DNA of 64,000 bases from positions 1 to 64,000 of the forward strand of contig JAUIAP010000007.1 in assembly GCA_030425205.1 (NCBI GenBank). Direction: 5' to 3'. The notes under the pieces are model-generated. The model was not told the origin of the DNA. It made no database searches and saw only the letters and a program-made list of their open reading frames with translations. Positions 45,703 through 54,359 of this stretch are shown here, piece by piece; the stretch's first letter is position 1; every line of letters begins with the position of its first letter. This DNA is from Anaerolineae bacterium (GTDB taxonomy: Bacteria; Chloroflexota; Anaerolineae; Promineifilales; Promineifilaceae). The translations under genes and the position numbers were made by a program.

Positions 45703-45968
45703 ATAGGGATGACAGTATAGAAACCCACTCTTTGTTTTCTACAAGTTGCGACCTTTTGCTGACGTTATCTAATCTTTGCGCTCCCGATTTTCTTTGCGAA
45801 TCTACTGTTACAACGAGATTTTGCCAAAATCCTACGGCTAAAGCCGCAGGCTGATAGGCAAAACGCGCTCAAGCGCGTTGCTTTTGGTCTTTAGAAAATT
45901 AATTCGGCAAAAACCCGTCATTCTCGCGAAGGCGGGAATCCATTCTTGTTTTGCCCCGTCTGGACAAC

Positions 45969-45994
45969 GTTTCGGGATTTCCAAATCCCGAAAC
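45969..45994. repeat. gtttcgggattt hairpin
   Basis: Perfect 12-base arms around a two-base loop. Split or diverged copies occur near 51104-51232, 54139-54271 and 60549-60595. Confidence 0.75.
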
Positions 45995-46185
45995 ATCGAT
46001 TACCGAACTTGAATTTTGAACTGCAAGTGGCGTGGTAAATAAAGAATTCTTGTGGGTATTTGGGGGCGGATGCCCCCAAATAGATTTTTACGAGCCGCTG
46101 TAGGTGGCGAGTTGCATTCCATTTGCAAAATGTCAGCTTGTTTACGGGTTGAGATTTGCGGTGTTACATCATCCGCAAGGCTTGC

Positions 46186-46227
46186 GTAGCTAAATGGCTA
46201 CATGTATAATTGTAGTCGAATAGCTAC
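46186..46227 (+). promoter_or_regulatory. Promoter -10 flanked by two ArsR-like operator half-palindromes
   Basis: Two 16-base sites, gtagctaaatggctac (46186-46201) and gtagtcgaatagctac (46212-46227), flank a TATAAT at 46205-46210. They are spaced 26 bases start to start. The arrangement fits autoregulation by the ArsR-type repressor whose start codon is 24 bases downstream. Confidence 0.6.
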
Positions 46228-46251
46228 ACAACAACTTCAAATCACGACCCA

Positions 46252-46587
46252 ATGAATCTAAGACGAGATGTATTTCAGGCAATAGCCGACCCAACAAGAC
46301 GAGCCATCCTACAGCTGGTCGTTTCGCAGCCCTTATCGGCGGGGGCTATCGCGGCAAATTTTGACACCGCACGGCCGACCGTATCAAGACATCTGCAAAT
46401 CCTCACAGAGTGCGAACTGCTCGCACAAGAGAAAAACGGCAGAGAAATTTTCTATCACTTAAATCCGCAAAAGATGCAAGAGATTGAAACGTTTATCGAA
46501 CCATTTCGACAATTTTGGGATGAGCGATTTGATAAGTTGGAAAGCATTATGAAAACATACCAATCGAAAGAGTCGCAGGAAAAATGA
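46252..46587 (+). CDS. ArsR-family HTH transcriptional repressor
   Basis: Winged-helix repressor of 111 residues, SdpR-like subgroup. The family opening [16 protein letters not shown] is followed by a helix-turn-helix ([24 protein letters not shown]), and the beta-wing [14 protein letters not shown]. No CxC metal site is present, so the signal is probably not a heavy metal ion. It overlaps the AHSA1 gene by ATGA. Such ArsR-AHSA1 pairs are widespread; the regulator is expected to repress its own operon through the sites at 46186-46227. Confidence 0.92.
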   Translation: MNLRRDVFQAIADPTRRAILQLVVSQPLSAGAIAANFDTARPTVSRHLQILTECELLAQEKNGREIFYHLNPQKMQEIETFIEPFRQFWDERFDKLESIMKTYQSKESQEK

Positions 46588-47051
46588 AACAAAAAACACA
46601 AGTTAATGCCGAAGACGGTAAACAGGAATTGTTGATAACGAGAGTATTTGATTTGCCAGTGGAAGCACTTTTCACGGCGTATGTTGAACCTGAAATTGTC
46701 GAACAATGGATGGGGACGAAGGTGCTGAAACTCGAAAATAGACAGCACGGCAGTTATCAGTTTGAAACGACAGATGAGCAAGGCAACGTGTTATTTCGTG
46801 CCAATGGGACTATTCATGAATTTCGGCCGAATCTGAAAATCACGCGCACGTTCGAGATGGAAAACACCCCATTTGCCGTCCAGCTCGAATTTCTAGAATT
46901 TGAAAAATTGAGTGACACCACCAGCAAACTGACGATGCAAATCGTCTATCGCTCGGTGGCCTACAGAGACCAGATGTTGCAAATGCCTTTTGCCGCAGGT
47001 TTAAACATGGCTCACAATCGCTTGCAAGAGATCATGTCGGAGGAGCAATAG
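46584..47051 (+). CDS. SRPBCC/AHSA1 domain protein
   Basis: A 155-residue START-like (AHSA1, CalC-related) protein, with [25 protein letters not shown] at the start, the central [18 protein letters not shown] strand pair and a C-terminal long helix. This fold forms a hydrophobic pocket for small ligands. It is coupled to the upstream arsR gene by a four-base overlap and followed directly by two YdeI-like genes, so all four probably form one operon. The ligand is unknown. Confidence 0.88.
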   Translation: MKQKTQVNAEDGKQELLITRVFDLPVEALFTAYVEPEIVEQWMGTKVLKLENRQHGSYQFETTDEQGNVLFRANGTIHEFRPNLKITRTFEMENTPFAVQLEFLEFEKLSDTTSKLTMQIVYRSVAYRDQMLQMPFAAGLNMAHNRLQEIMSEEQ

Positions 47052-47642
47052 ATGAATTACACAAACCCGAAAGTTGATTTTTTCTTTAAGAAGGCGAAAA
47101 AATGGCAGTCTGCATTTGAACAGTTGCGCGTCATTGCGCTTAATGCTGGCCTGACTGAAGAGTTGAAGTGGGGCGTTCCATGCTACACGTTTGAGGACAG
47201 CAATATCGTATTAATCCATGGGTTTAAGGAGTATTGTGCGCTGCTATTTCACAAAGGCGTCTTGTTGGATGATCCGCTTGGCGTTCTGATCCAGCAAACG
47301 GAGAACGTGCAGTCAGCGCGTCAGATGCGGTTCACCGATGTCGACGAAATCATCGAGATGGAACCCGTGATCAAAGCCTATATCATTAATGCGATTGAGG
47401 TGGAAAAATCTGGGTTGGAAGTGACGTTTAAGGAGACAAAAGAGTTCAACATGCCCGCAGAGTTTCAAGCGCAGCTGGATACCAATGCTGAGTTAAAAGA
47501 AGCTTTTGAAGCCCTAACGCCGGGTCGGCAGCGCGGCTACCTGCTCTACTTTTCAGGCGCCAAGCAGTCTAAAACGCGCACGTCAAGAGTTGAAAAGTAC
47601 ACGCCGAAAATTCTCGCTGGGAAAGGTTTGAATGACCAGTAG
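47052..47642 (+). CDS. YdeI/DUF1801-like protein, copy 1
   Basis: A 196-residue cytoplasmic protein. The N-terminal half resembles DUF1801 (NPKVDFFF, GLTEELKWGVPCYTFEDSN, ALLFHKGVLL, and RQMRFTDVDEI) and the C-terminal half has the YdeI-type helix motif EAFEALTPGRQRGYLLYFSGAKQSKTRTSRVEK. The family is linked in Bacillus to resistance to membrane-active peptides, but the mechanism is not known. It begins immediately after the AHSA1 stop and overlaps its paralogue by 11 bases. Confidence 0.85.
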   Translation: MNYTNPKVDFFFKKAKKWQSAFEQLRVIALNAGLTEELKWGVPCYTFEDSNIVLIHGFKEYCALLFHKGVLLDDPLGVLIQQTENVQSARQMRFTDVDEIIEMEPVIKAYIINAIEVEKSGLEVTFKETKEFNMPAEFQAQLDTNAELKEAFEALTPGRQRGYLLYFSGAKQSKTRTSRVEKYTPKILAGKGLNDQ

Positions 47643-48267
47643 CATGAATCCACAGGTTGATGCCTATTTCGAGATCGGCTGTGGACGTTGCCCGCTCGGG
47701 GGCACGCCCGATTGTAAGGTCCATCGTTGGCCTGAGGAGATGGCGCGGCTGCGCACGATTATTCTTGAGAGCGGCCTGACCGAAGAGGTGAAATGGAGTG
47801 TGCCGTGCTACACGTTTGAAGGCAACAACGTCCTAATTTTAAGCGCATTCAACGACAATTGTGCGCTGAGTTTTTTCAAGGGGGCCTTACTAAAAGACTC
47901 CGCTGGCATCTTAATCCAGCAGTCGGAGAATTCACAGGCGGGGCGGTTGATTCGGTTTACCAGTGTCGAAGAAGTCGACGCGCTGGCTCCTAATTTGAAA
48001 GCATATATTCAGGAAGCGATAGAGGTTGAAAAGGCGGGACTGAAGATAGACTTCAAGGCGAAAGATGAACTGGTGTTTGCGGAAGAGCTACAAAGTCGCC
48101 TTGATCAAGACCCTATTTTGAAGCGTGCATTCGAGGCACTCACGCCAGGACGACAACGGGGGTACAATCTCTACTTTTCTGGCGCCAAACAGTCCAAAAC
48201 GCGCGCGGCAAGGGTTGAAAAGTGCATCCCAAAAATTCTCAATGGAAAGGGTTTGCATGATCGCTAG
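47632..48267 (+). CDS. YdeI/DUF1801-like protein, copy 2, with Cys-rich N-terminus
   Basis: Tandem paralogue of the previous gene, sharing NPxVD, GLTEEVKWSVPCYTFEGNN, and FEALTPGRQRGYNLYFSGAKQSKTR. It differs by an N-terminal insertion CGRCPLGGTPDCKVHRW with three Cys and one His, which could bind a metal ion or form a redox site. The ATG at 47632 overlaps the upstream gene and has a weak AAGG before it; an ATG at 47644 is also in frame. The duplication looks old because identity is moderate outside the core motifs. Confidence 0.85.
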   Translation: MTSSMNPQVDAYFEIGCGRCPLGGTPDCKVHRWPEEMARLRTIILESGLTEEVKWSVPCYTFEGNNVLILSAFNDNCALSFFKGALLKDSAGILIQQSENSQAGRLIRFTSVEEVDALAPNLKAYIQEAIEVEKAGLKIDFKAKDELVFAEELQSRLDQDPILKRAFEALTPGRQRGYNLYFSGAKQSKTRAARVEKCIPKILNGKGLHDR

Positions 48268-48351
48268 CGGCACGTTGTAAAGTAGGTCTAACTTGGCGAC
48301 AGTCAATTGACACAATACGCTGCGCAAAGTGTGCTGGTCATGGAGTAACTG

Positions 48352-48984
48352 ATGCCGTTTTCACCTGAATTTTTGGGCTACTTGGCCTCAATTTTGATTG
48401 CGATCTCGTTGACGATGAGTTCGCTGCTCAAACTGCGACTGATCAATCTGTCGGGCGCAATCATGTTTGTCATCTATGGCTTGTTGATTGGTGCGCTGCC
48501 GATTGTCTTGCTCAACAGCCTGACGACGCTCGTCAATCTCTACTTTTTGTATCGTCTATTCACAACCAAAGCGTATTTTCAGTTGCTCAACGTCAGCAGC
48601 GGCTCGGAATATCTGCACTACTTCCTCAACTTTCATCGCGCTGATATCGAACGTTTTATCCCCGCCTATCGCTTCGCCCCATCAGATGACCAACTAATCG
48701 TATTTATCCTGCGCGATATGGTGCCAGCGGGCTTGTTTATTGGCGAATGCAAAGAGGCGGGCGTTTTTCACGTCTATCTCGACTACGTGATTCCCCAATA
48801 TCGTGACTTCAAAATCGGCAACTATCTCTATCGCAACACGCAACTTTTCAAGGCAAGAGAGATCGACCGCTTGGTGAGCTCCCCCAATAATCGTCTGCAC
48901 GAAAGATATTTGCAGCGCATGGGCTTTCAGCGGGCCGCGGATGGCAAAGATGATGGGTTGTACACATTGCATCTGCAAGCGTAG
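48352..48984 (+). CDS. YgjV-like membrane segment fused to a GNAT-like domain
   Basis: A 210-residue protein. Residues 1-70 contain three hydrophobic helices (LGYLASILIAISLTMSSLL, LSGAIMFVIYGLLIGALPIVLL, NSLTTLVNLYFLYRLF) resembling the small inner-membrane YgjV family. After YFQLLNVSSGSEYL the rest looks like a GNAT acetyltransferase-like fold, with FIPAYRFAP, FILRDMVPAGLFIGE, LDYVIPQYRDFKIGNYLY (position of the acetyl-CoA loop, though the RxxGxG/A signature is degenerate: RDFKIGNYL) and NNRLHERYLQRMGFQR. GGAG precedes the ATG. The substrate is unknown. Confidence 0.72.
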   Translation: MPFSPEFLGYLASILIAISLTMSSLLKLRLINLSGAIMFVIYGLLIGALPIVLLNSLTTLVNLYFLYRLFTTKAYFQLLNVSSGSEYLHYFLNFHRADIERFIPAYRFAPSDDQLIVFILRDMVPAGLFIGECKEAGVFHVYLDYVIPQYRDFKIGNYLYRNTQLFKAREIDRLVSSPNNRLHERYLQRMGFQRAADGKDDGLYTLHLQA

Positions 48985-49008
48985 GACTTAGGCACGTAAA
49001 GAAGGCGA

Positions 49009-49055
49009 GCCACGAATTGCACGAATTTCACGAATAAAATTGACCAATTCGTGGC
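49009..49055. repeat. Inverted repeat related to 14041-14093
   Basis: Eleven-base arms gccacgaattg and caattcgtggc flank a loop with the words cacgaattt and cacgaataaa. It shares the cacgaat-rich loop with the element at 14041-14093. Confidence 0.65.
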
Positions 49056-49199
49056 GACAAATCAGTCAAGTGCGTAATTTCTGAGTCGTTTGTTTTTTGG
49101 CTAGCGATCTGTTGTAGCAAAGTCGCCAGTTTGTCTTTATCATTGCGTGTAGGCGACCAACTATGACCGCCTGTAAACATCATTGAATAGGAAAACGGT

Positions 49200-49961
49200 A
49201 TGGCTAAACCGATTGCGCTACAACTTTACACAGTGCGCGAGGCACTTGCACAGGATTGGATTGGGACACTGGAGCAGATAGCAGAGGCTGGCTATTTGGG
49301 TGTGGAGACGGCGGGGTTTGGATATGCCCCATCGATAGAGGCGGTCGTTGCCAAGTTTGATGAGCTTGGACTTGCCGTTGTCGGCGCACACGCTCCATTG
49401 CCACTTGGGGAGTCGGCGGAGTCGGCTATTGAGATGATGGCTGCACTCGACTGCAAACGCATCGTGTGTGGCGGCACAGGTCACGATAAGTTTGGCACGC
49501 TGGCGGATGTGCGTGAGCGTGCGGCGACGTTCAATGCGGCCAACGCGATTGCGCGTGCCAATGGACTGCAATTTGGCCTGCATAACCACTGGTGGGAGTT
49601 TAATAAAATTGGTGATCGGTTTGCGCAAGATATTCTGCTTGACATGCTCGATGAGGATATTTTTCTTGAAGTTGATATTTACTGGGTGCAGACGGCTGGC
49701 GTTGATGTCATTGACTATTTGAAACAGATGGGGAGCCGTGCGCCACTGCTGCATATCAAAGATGGCCCCTGCACGCTCGCTGGGGATATGGTTGCGGTTG
49801 GCGCGGGTAGCATGGATATTGCGGGGTGTATTGCGGCGGGGGAATCGGCCGATTGGCTAATTGTCGAACTCGACCGCTGCGCCACCGATATGTTGGACGC
49901 AGTGCGAGACAGTGCTGATTATTTAATGCGCACTGGATTGGGGCAGGGCAACACAATATGA
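49200..49961 (+). CDS. Sugar phosphate isomerase/epimerase-like TIM barrel protein
   Basis: Xylose-isomerase-like TIM barrel (AP endonuclease family 2 fold) of 253 residues. It begins IALQLYTVREAL, contains GYLGVETAGFG, the metal-ligand segment LQFGLHNHWWEF, FLEVDIYWVQTAGVD and LLHIKDGP, and ends with DWLIVELDRC, so the expected Glu, Asp and His metal ligands are mostly present. The following Gfo/Idh gene overlaps by four bases. Such pairs often catalyse oxidation and isomerisation of inositols or uncommon sugars. Confidence 0.88.
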   Translation: MAKPIALQLYTVREALAQDWIGTLEQIAEAGYLGVETAGFGYAPSIEAVVAKFDELGLAVVGAHAPLPLGESAESAIEMMAALDCKRIVCGGTGHDKFGTLADVRERAATFNAANAIARANGLQFGLHNHWWEFNKIGDRFAQDILLDMLDEDIFLEVDIYWVQTAGVDVIDYLKQMGSRAPLLHIKDGPCTLAGDMVAVGAGSMDIAGCIAAGESADWLIVELDRCATDMLDAVRDSADYLMRTGLGQGNTI

Positions 49962-51070
49962 ACGACAGTGCGACAACAAAAGTGGGCGTGATCGGTGCTG
50001 GCACTATTAGCGGCATCTATTTGCAGAACGCGGCGTGGCTGGACGACATTGAGATCTATGCCATTGCTGATTTGCGACGGGCGGCGGCTGAGGCGAAATC
50101 GGCCGAATTTAACATCCCACACGTGATGAGCGTGGACGAACTGCTTGCCAGCGACGAGATTGACATCGTTCTCAACCTGACGACACCCGACGCACATGCG
50201 GCGGTCGGGTTGGCGATTATCAATGCGGGCAAATCGCTCTATGCTGAAAAACCGCTGGCGTTGACGCTGGCAGAGGGATCGGCACTGGTCGAGGCGGCGC
50301 GTGCGCGCGGCGTTCGGATTGGCAGCGCACCGGACACCTTTCTCGGCGCAGCGCATCAGACGTGCCGCAAACTAATTGATGACGGGGCGATCGGTCGGCC
50401 GATTGGCGCAACCGCCTTTATGATGAGCTACGGCATGGAGATGTGGCATCCCAACCCCGCATTTTATTTCCAGCCCGGCGGTGGCCCCATGTTTGATATG
50501 GGGCCTTACTATTTGACGGCCCTGATCAATCTGCTGGGCAGCGTTTCGCACGTCAGCGGCATGGTGACGACAGGGCGCACGCAGCGCACCATCACGAGCC
50601 AGCCGCTGGCAGGATCAGTCATCGACGTGGCCGTTCCAACGCATGTTGCGGGGACGCTGCAATTTGCCAGTGGCGCAATCGGCACGTTAATTATGAGCTT
50701 TGACGTGGCGGGATCGCTGTTGCCAAACATCGAAATTTATGGCACAGAAGGTACGCTGGCCGTTTCAGATCCCAACCGCTTTGGCGATCCGATTGCGCTC
50801 AAGCGTCCCGGCGGCGATTGGGAGAATGTCCCGCTGACCCATGCGTACAGCGCAAACAGCCGTGCGCTCGGTTTGGCCGAGATGGCGCACGCGCTGAAAA
50901 ACGGCACACCCCATCGCGCCAATGGGGCTGTCGCCTATCATGTGCTTGAGTTGATGTGGGCGTTTCACGAATCGGCCGAAACCAACCAACACATCATCAT
51001 TCAATCAACCTGCACAAGACCTGCGTCGATGCCGCAAGAGGCATTCTTGGGCGCACCCAATGTGAATTGA
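49958..51070 (+). CDS. Gfo/Idh/MocA family oxidoreductase
   Basis: NAD(P)-dependent sugar dehydrogenase of 370 residues. GVIGAGTISGIYLQN is the Rossmann loop, followed by AIADLRRAAAEAK, the conserved NLTTPDAHAAVGLAIINAG and the EKP motif in YAEKPLALT. The C-terminal domain has the GGGPMFDMGPYYLTAL segment placing the conserved substrate-binding Asp. It is coupled to the upstream TIM-barrel gene through ATGA. It is a different subgroup from the oxidoreductase at 317-1615. Confidence 0.93.
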   Translation: MNDSATTKVGVIGAGTISGIYLQNAAWLDDIEIYAIADLRRAAAEAKSAEFNIPHVMSVDELLASDEIDIVLNLTTPDAHAAVGLAIINAGKSLYAEKPLALTLAEGSALVEAARARGVRIGSAPDTFLGAAHQTCRKLIDDGAIGRPIGATAFMMSYGMEMWHPNPAFYFQPGGGPMFDMGPYYLTALINLLGSVSHVSGMVTTGRTQRTITSQPLAGSVIDVAVPTHVAGTLQFASGAIGTLIMSFDVAGSLLPNIEIYGTEGTLAVSDPNRFGDPIALKRPGGDWENVPLTHAYSANSRALGLAEMAHALKNGTPHRANGAVAYHVLELMWAFHESAETNQHIIIQSTCTRPASMPQEAFLGAPNVN

Positions 51071-51102
51071 GGCCATAGCTTTCAGATAATAACTTGGGGT
51101 GA

Positions 51103-51232
51103 TGTTTCGGGATTCCGCCACACAGGTACGTGGTGCGTGGTACGTACTCTCGACACGCACTACGCACCACGCACCACGACTGCTCAAGTAGCGAAAACTT
51201 CGTGACACCAACGGATTTCCAAATCCCGAAAC
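51103..51232. repeat. Composite nested repeat, with cacgcaccacg copy 5
   Basis: Outer arms gtttcggg (near 51105) and cccgaaac (near 51225) enclose a cacgcaccacg-family palindrome at 51128-51179 and the phrase tagcgaaaacttcgtgacac. The same nested plan appears at 54139-54271. It lies between two convergent genes. Confidence 0.7.
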
Positions 51233-51254
51233 ATCATTTCTTTTTCTTACACGC

Positions 51255-53930
51255 TCATCGTCTCAGGCGTTTGCGTTGATGCAGCCCAACTAGCGTTGCC
51301 GTCAGGAGGGGCAGCGCGAACAAGAGCCAGAGTGGGGAAAGGGGGGATTCGGCCGAAATTTCGCCCATCCCAACCGCTGTTGGAACCGCCTCTGTCGTGA
51401 ACCGCCACGTCACAGAGGCTCTTTCATTGCCATAAATATCTTCGGCAACGACCCGCCAATAGTAGATGGTCGAATACTCTAAATTACTATAGTAGCAGGC
51501 GGACAACGTGGAACCGCTACAGACGAGAATGTCGGGGGATGAATCGTTGCGCTCCAGATAAACATCGTAGGTAACGGGGTCGCCATCGGGATCACTGGCA
51601 TTTGACCAATCGAGAAATCCGTTAACTGACTGGTTGGTCGCAAAGTGGCTGGGTGAAACAAGCGAGTACGAACCCGGCCCGCCTATCGTTTTGTCGATGC
51701 CATGCTCATAGTAGATCCGCTTGATCGCGTTGTCTTGTGAATTGCGCGCTTGAAATCCCGTATAGAAGTCGTGGATGTCCCACGGATGCGCGCGCTCACT
51801 GCCCGGCGGATTGTAAAAGCTGAAGGTATCGTGTATGTCGTCATAGAGCATGTCGATGATGTCGCCAACGCCGTCGTTGTTTTGGTCGTCTGCTGGTGTA
51901 TCGAAAATATCGAGCAAGATACCTGCAATCGTGCCTTCCGAATCATCCCATGCTGTGCCACCCACGCTGTGCCACGAATTTTCGATATCAACCGACCAGT
52001 TTGTTTCGACATAATCTTCTGGGCGATCCATGCCCCAGTACAGCTTTACGGCCGATTGGAAGCCGTTCGCCCAGCCCTCGATCCATGCAGAGGGTAAATC
52101 CTCGTGCGAATTGAACGAGTGACTACACGGCGGTGTTTCGCCCGGTGAATTGCAATACTCAACGCTGGGTGGGCCTAAGTCGGAGAATGCATCGTGGGCA
52201 AAATGTCCATACTCATGCAATATCACCGACTCGTCCCATTCATCTGGCTCGCATGTTGCACTGTTACACGAGGTTGGCCCCTCCATGCGAATTTTCCAAC
52301 CGTTGTAGTAAGAGGTTTGATCGTTGTCTGTGTCGGGCCAGACGACGGTGAGAAAGTTCGCGTCGCCAGAGTCGGGCGTGCTGTCGCTGCCCCCCTTGTT
52401 GTCGATCATGACCCCCGCATAGGTGATCATTTTTTGAATGTGATAGGCGCCATCCTCGTCGTTGCCGGGACGATAGCTGCCGAAACTATAGTCACTTGTG
52501 CCATTTTCGCTGATGTCGCGTGTGGAAGTGTGAATGTCGTAGCGCGTGCCAGACGAATTTTCTGTGCTGCCGTATTGACCATTGACTGCAGATGCACGGG
52601 CGTAGACTTCGATGGTGTCGTCAAAGGGGTCGCTGGCCTCGCCGCTGCAATCCCAATAGCCGTTGGCATCGGTGACGGTGTTGCAGATCAGATCGTCGGC
52701 GTCAGCGCTGTCATAATCAAATACTTCGACGCGGCTGTAGTAAACACCGCGCACCATGCCGGGATCGTTCTCTTCACGATAAAAGAAGCGGCCCGAGTAG
52801 TTGCGGATGGCGGCCGTTTCGCGGCTGTCGTCGTTGTTGGCTGTTTCGATGGTGAATGTCTGTTCGGCCGAAATTCCCCCATCTGCCTGTAGACGTGCCG
52901 TCAATTGATTTTCCCCACGCGAGAGTGCCGCCGCATCAATCCGCCAGCGCAGCAGCACCGTTGCAAACTGGACGAGCGTCCCTTGCCACCGGCTATCACC
53001 ACTCGCAATCGCGCCATCAATCTCGATGGTGACGTTAGAGAGCGGCTGGTTTGCCATCACATACAGCTCGTATTGTCCCGCCTCCAGCTCGATAAATGTA
53101 AAGTCGGCACTGTGTGGGTTGGGGACGTTGTGCACACCGGCAAATTCGGCTGGCACGGGCGCGTCTAGCTGAACGGTCGTCGGTTGTGCGACGTCATCGA
53201 CATATGGAACACCCGTCGGCATCTGCTGCACGACGATCGGCGTTGGCTCGACAAATAGATGGGTTGCGACAATCGTTTCGTTTTCAAAGACGGAAAGTTC
53301 AAATGTGACAGGGTTCAGTAGTGCATCTGTTGCTACTGCTGAAAATGTAAGCTGTTGCGGCGATCCGGCCGCGAGATCGCCCTGCCATGTCAGCGGGTCG
53401 TCTGTTGTTAGGTTGGGGGGAAGCTGTAATCGGCCGATTGCACCCACCACGTCAACCTGTGCCACCAGTTGGACATCGATCTGCATGACATCACCCGCCG
53501 CCGGTCGCGCTGGCGTGACACGCAGTGTCACGTCGACCGATTGACCCACCTCGACCGTTTTTAGCGTCGTGATGCGCCCGTCTTGCGGCGACCACGTTGC
53601 GCCATAGTCAACGATGCCGTTCGTCAATCGCACGCTGACGGCACGTGTCAACGCCTCATCTACAGCAAAACGGACCGTTTTTATATCCCCTTCCGCCATG
53701 TCTCCGACCGATTGCGCTTGTTCCCCATCTGGCAATTCGGCGGTTAGTGTCGCGTCTGAAATCGCTTCATGGGCGGTGATAGTGACGGCGAGTGCCGCAT
53801 TTTCTTGGGCGAAGCTAAAGGTTGCGCCCGTCTGCATCTCGCCACCATCGGTTGGCGCAACGGGGGTTGGATTCGTGCTACAGCCAACTAGAAGTAGAAA
53901 GAGTAGATAAAAAATCAAGTTGTGTCTCAT
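51255..53930 (-). CDS. Large lipoprotein with HExxH metalloprotease-like domain
   Basis: An 891-residue secreted protein. The signal peptide ends in a lipobox (LLVGC, Cys17). The first about 390 residues form beta-sandwich domains of NEW3/CARDB type. A carboxypeptidase-regulatory-like segment follows (about 400-470; GYWDCSGEASDPF). Around residue 570 lies HEYGHFAHD, the zinc-binding HExxH, and about 46 residues later EGWANGF offers a third Glu ligand, so a gluzincin-like fold is plausible. A fibronectin-like domain (about 770-850) ends in a C-terminal transmembrane helix and basic tail (LLFALPLLTATLVGLHQRKRLRR). Both a lipid anchor and a C-terminal helix are thus predicted, which is unusual. 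AAGGAGA precedes the ATG. No family name is certain. Confidence 0.8.
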   Translation of the reverse strand: MRHNLIFYLLFLLLVGCSTNPTPVAPTDGGEMQTGATFSFAQENAALAVTITAHEAISDATLTAELPDGEQAQSVGDMAEGDIKTVRFAVDEALTRAVSVRLTNGIVDYGATWSPQDGRITTLKTVEVGQSVDVTLRVTPARPAAGDVMQIDVQLVAQVDVVGAIGRLQLPPNLTTDDPLTWQGDLAAGSPQQLTFSAVATDALLNPVTFELSVFENETIVATHLFVEPTPIVVQQMPTGVPYVDDVAQPTTVQLDAPVPAEFAGVHNVPNPHSADFTFIELEAGQYELYVMANQPLSNVTIEIDGAIASGDSRWQGTLVQFATVLLRWRIDAAALSRGENQLTARLQADGGISAEQTFTIETANNDDSRETAAIRNYSGRFFYREENDPGMVRGVYYSRVEVFDYDSADADDLICNTVTDANGYWDCSGEASDPFDDTIEVYARASAVNGQYGSTENSSGTRYDIHTSTRDISENGTSDYSFGSYRPGNDEDGAYHIQKMITYAGVMIDNKGGSDSTPDSGDANFLTVVWPDTDNDQTSYYNGWKIRMEGPTSCNSATCEPDEWDESVILHEYGHFAHDAFSDLGPPSVEYCNSPGETPPCSHSFNSHEDLPSAWIEGWANGFQSAVKLYWGMDRPEDYVETNWSVDIENSWHSVGGTAWDDSEGTIAGILLDIFDTPADDQNNDGVGDIIDMLYDDIHDTFSFYNPPGSERAHPWDIHDFYTGFQARNSQDNAIKRIYYEHGIDKTIGGPGSYSLVSPSHFATNQSVNGFLDWSNASDPDGDPVTYDVYLERNDSSPDILVCSGSTLSACYYSNLEYSTIYYWRVVAEDIYGNERASVTWRFTTEAVPTAVGMGEISAESPLSPLWLLFALPLLTATLVGLHQRKRLRR

Positions 53931-54359
53931 GTTGGTCTCCTTGCAATAATGGCTTGTCTATTCACACACTACAGCATAATAGCATTGCGTGATTTCAGCG
54001 TGAAGAGGGCTTTTCGTGCAAAAGTCGGGCGTTGCATTTTTCCCACTTCAATCTACACTTGACGTGAAAAAGGGTGCGTTTCAAACGAGTTGAAACGGTC
54101 ATTCTCGCGCAGGCGGGAATCCATTCTTCTGGGCTGGACGTTTCGGGATTTCGTTTGTGTCGCCAAGTTGTCGCCGCAATGAAAAAAGTGGTGCGTGGTA
54201 CGTGGTGCGTGAACTGGGTTACGCACTACGCACAAAGATGACGATAACCCAAAGGTACTAAAGCCCGAAACACGCACCAACCGAGATAAAACACCCCGTA
54301 AAATAGTGCAGATTGCGTGAATGAAAGGCCCTCGCATCATTCTATGCAGCGCGAACCCC
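53931..54359. other. Divergent intergenic region with composite repeat
   Basis: About 429 bases without a gene between the minus-strand lipoprotein and the plus-strand nucleoside hydrolase. It contains a small hairpin gtttcaa/ttgaaac (54078-54096), a REP-like cattctcgcgcaggcggg element (54099-54129), and a nested element 54139-54271 with cacgcaccacg copy 6 at its centre. The lipoprotein promoter should be near 53960-54000. Confidence 0.55.
54139..54271. repeat. Composite nested repeat, with cacgcaccacg copy 6
   Basis: Outer arms gtttcggg and cccgaaac enclose gtgtcgccaagttgtcgcc and the palindrome at 54188-54233 (gtggtgcgtggtacgtgg against acgcactacgcac). The layout matches 51103-51232. Confidence 0.65.

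Larger units (their letters stand above)
45703..46251. other. Divergent intergenic region rich in repeats
   Basis: 549 bases without a gene, between the minus-strand ABC cluster and the plus-strand ArsR module. It contains the word atcctacggctaaagccgc (45831) followed by caaaacgcgctcaagcgcg, a REP-like cattctcgcgaaggcggg (45919-45947), a perfect 12-base-arm hairpin gtttcgggattt/aaatcccgaaac (45969-45994), and the ArsR promoter/operator at 46186-46227. The stretch from about 45887 to 46025 is related to 60471-60640. Confidence 0.65.
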
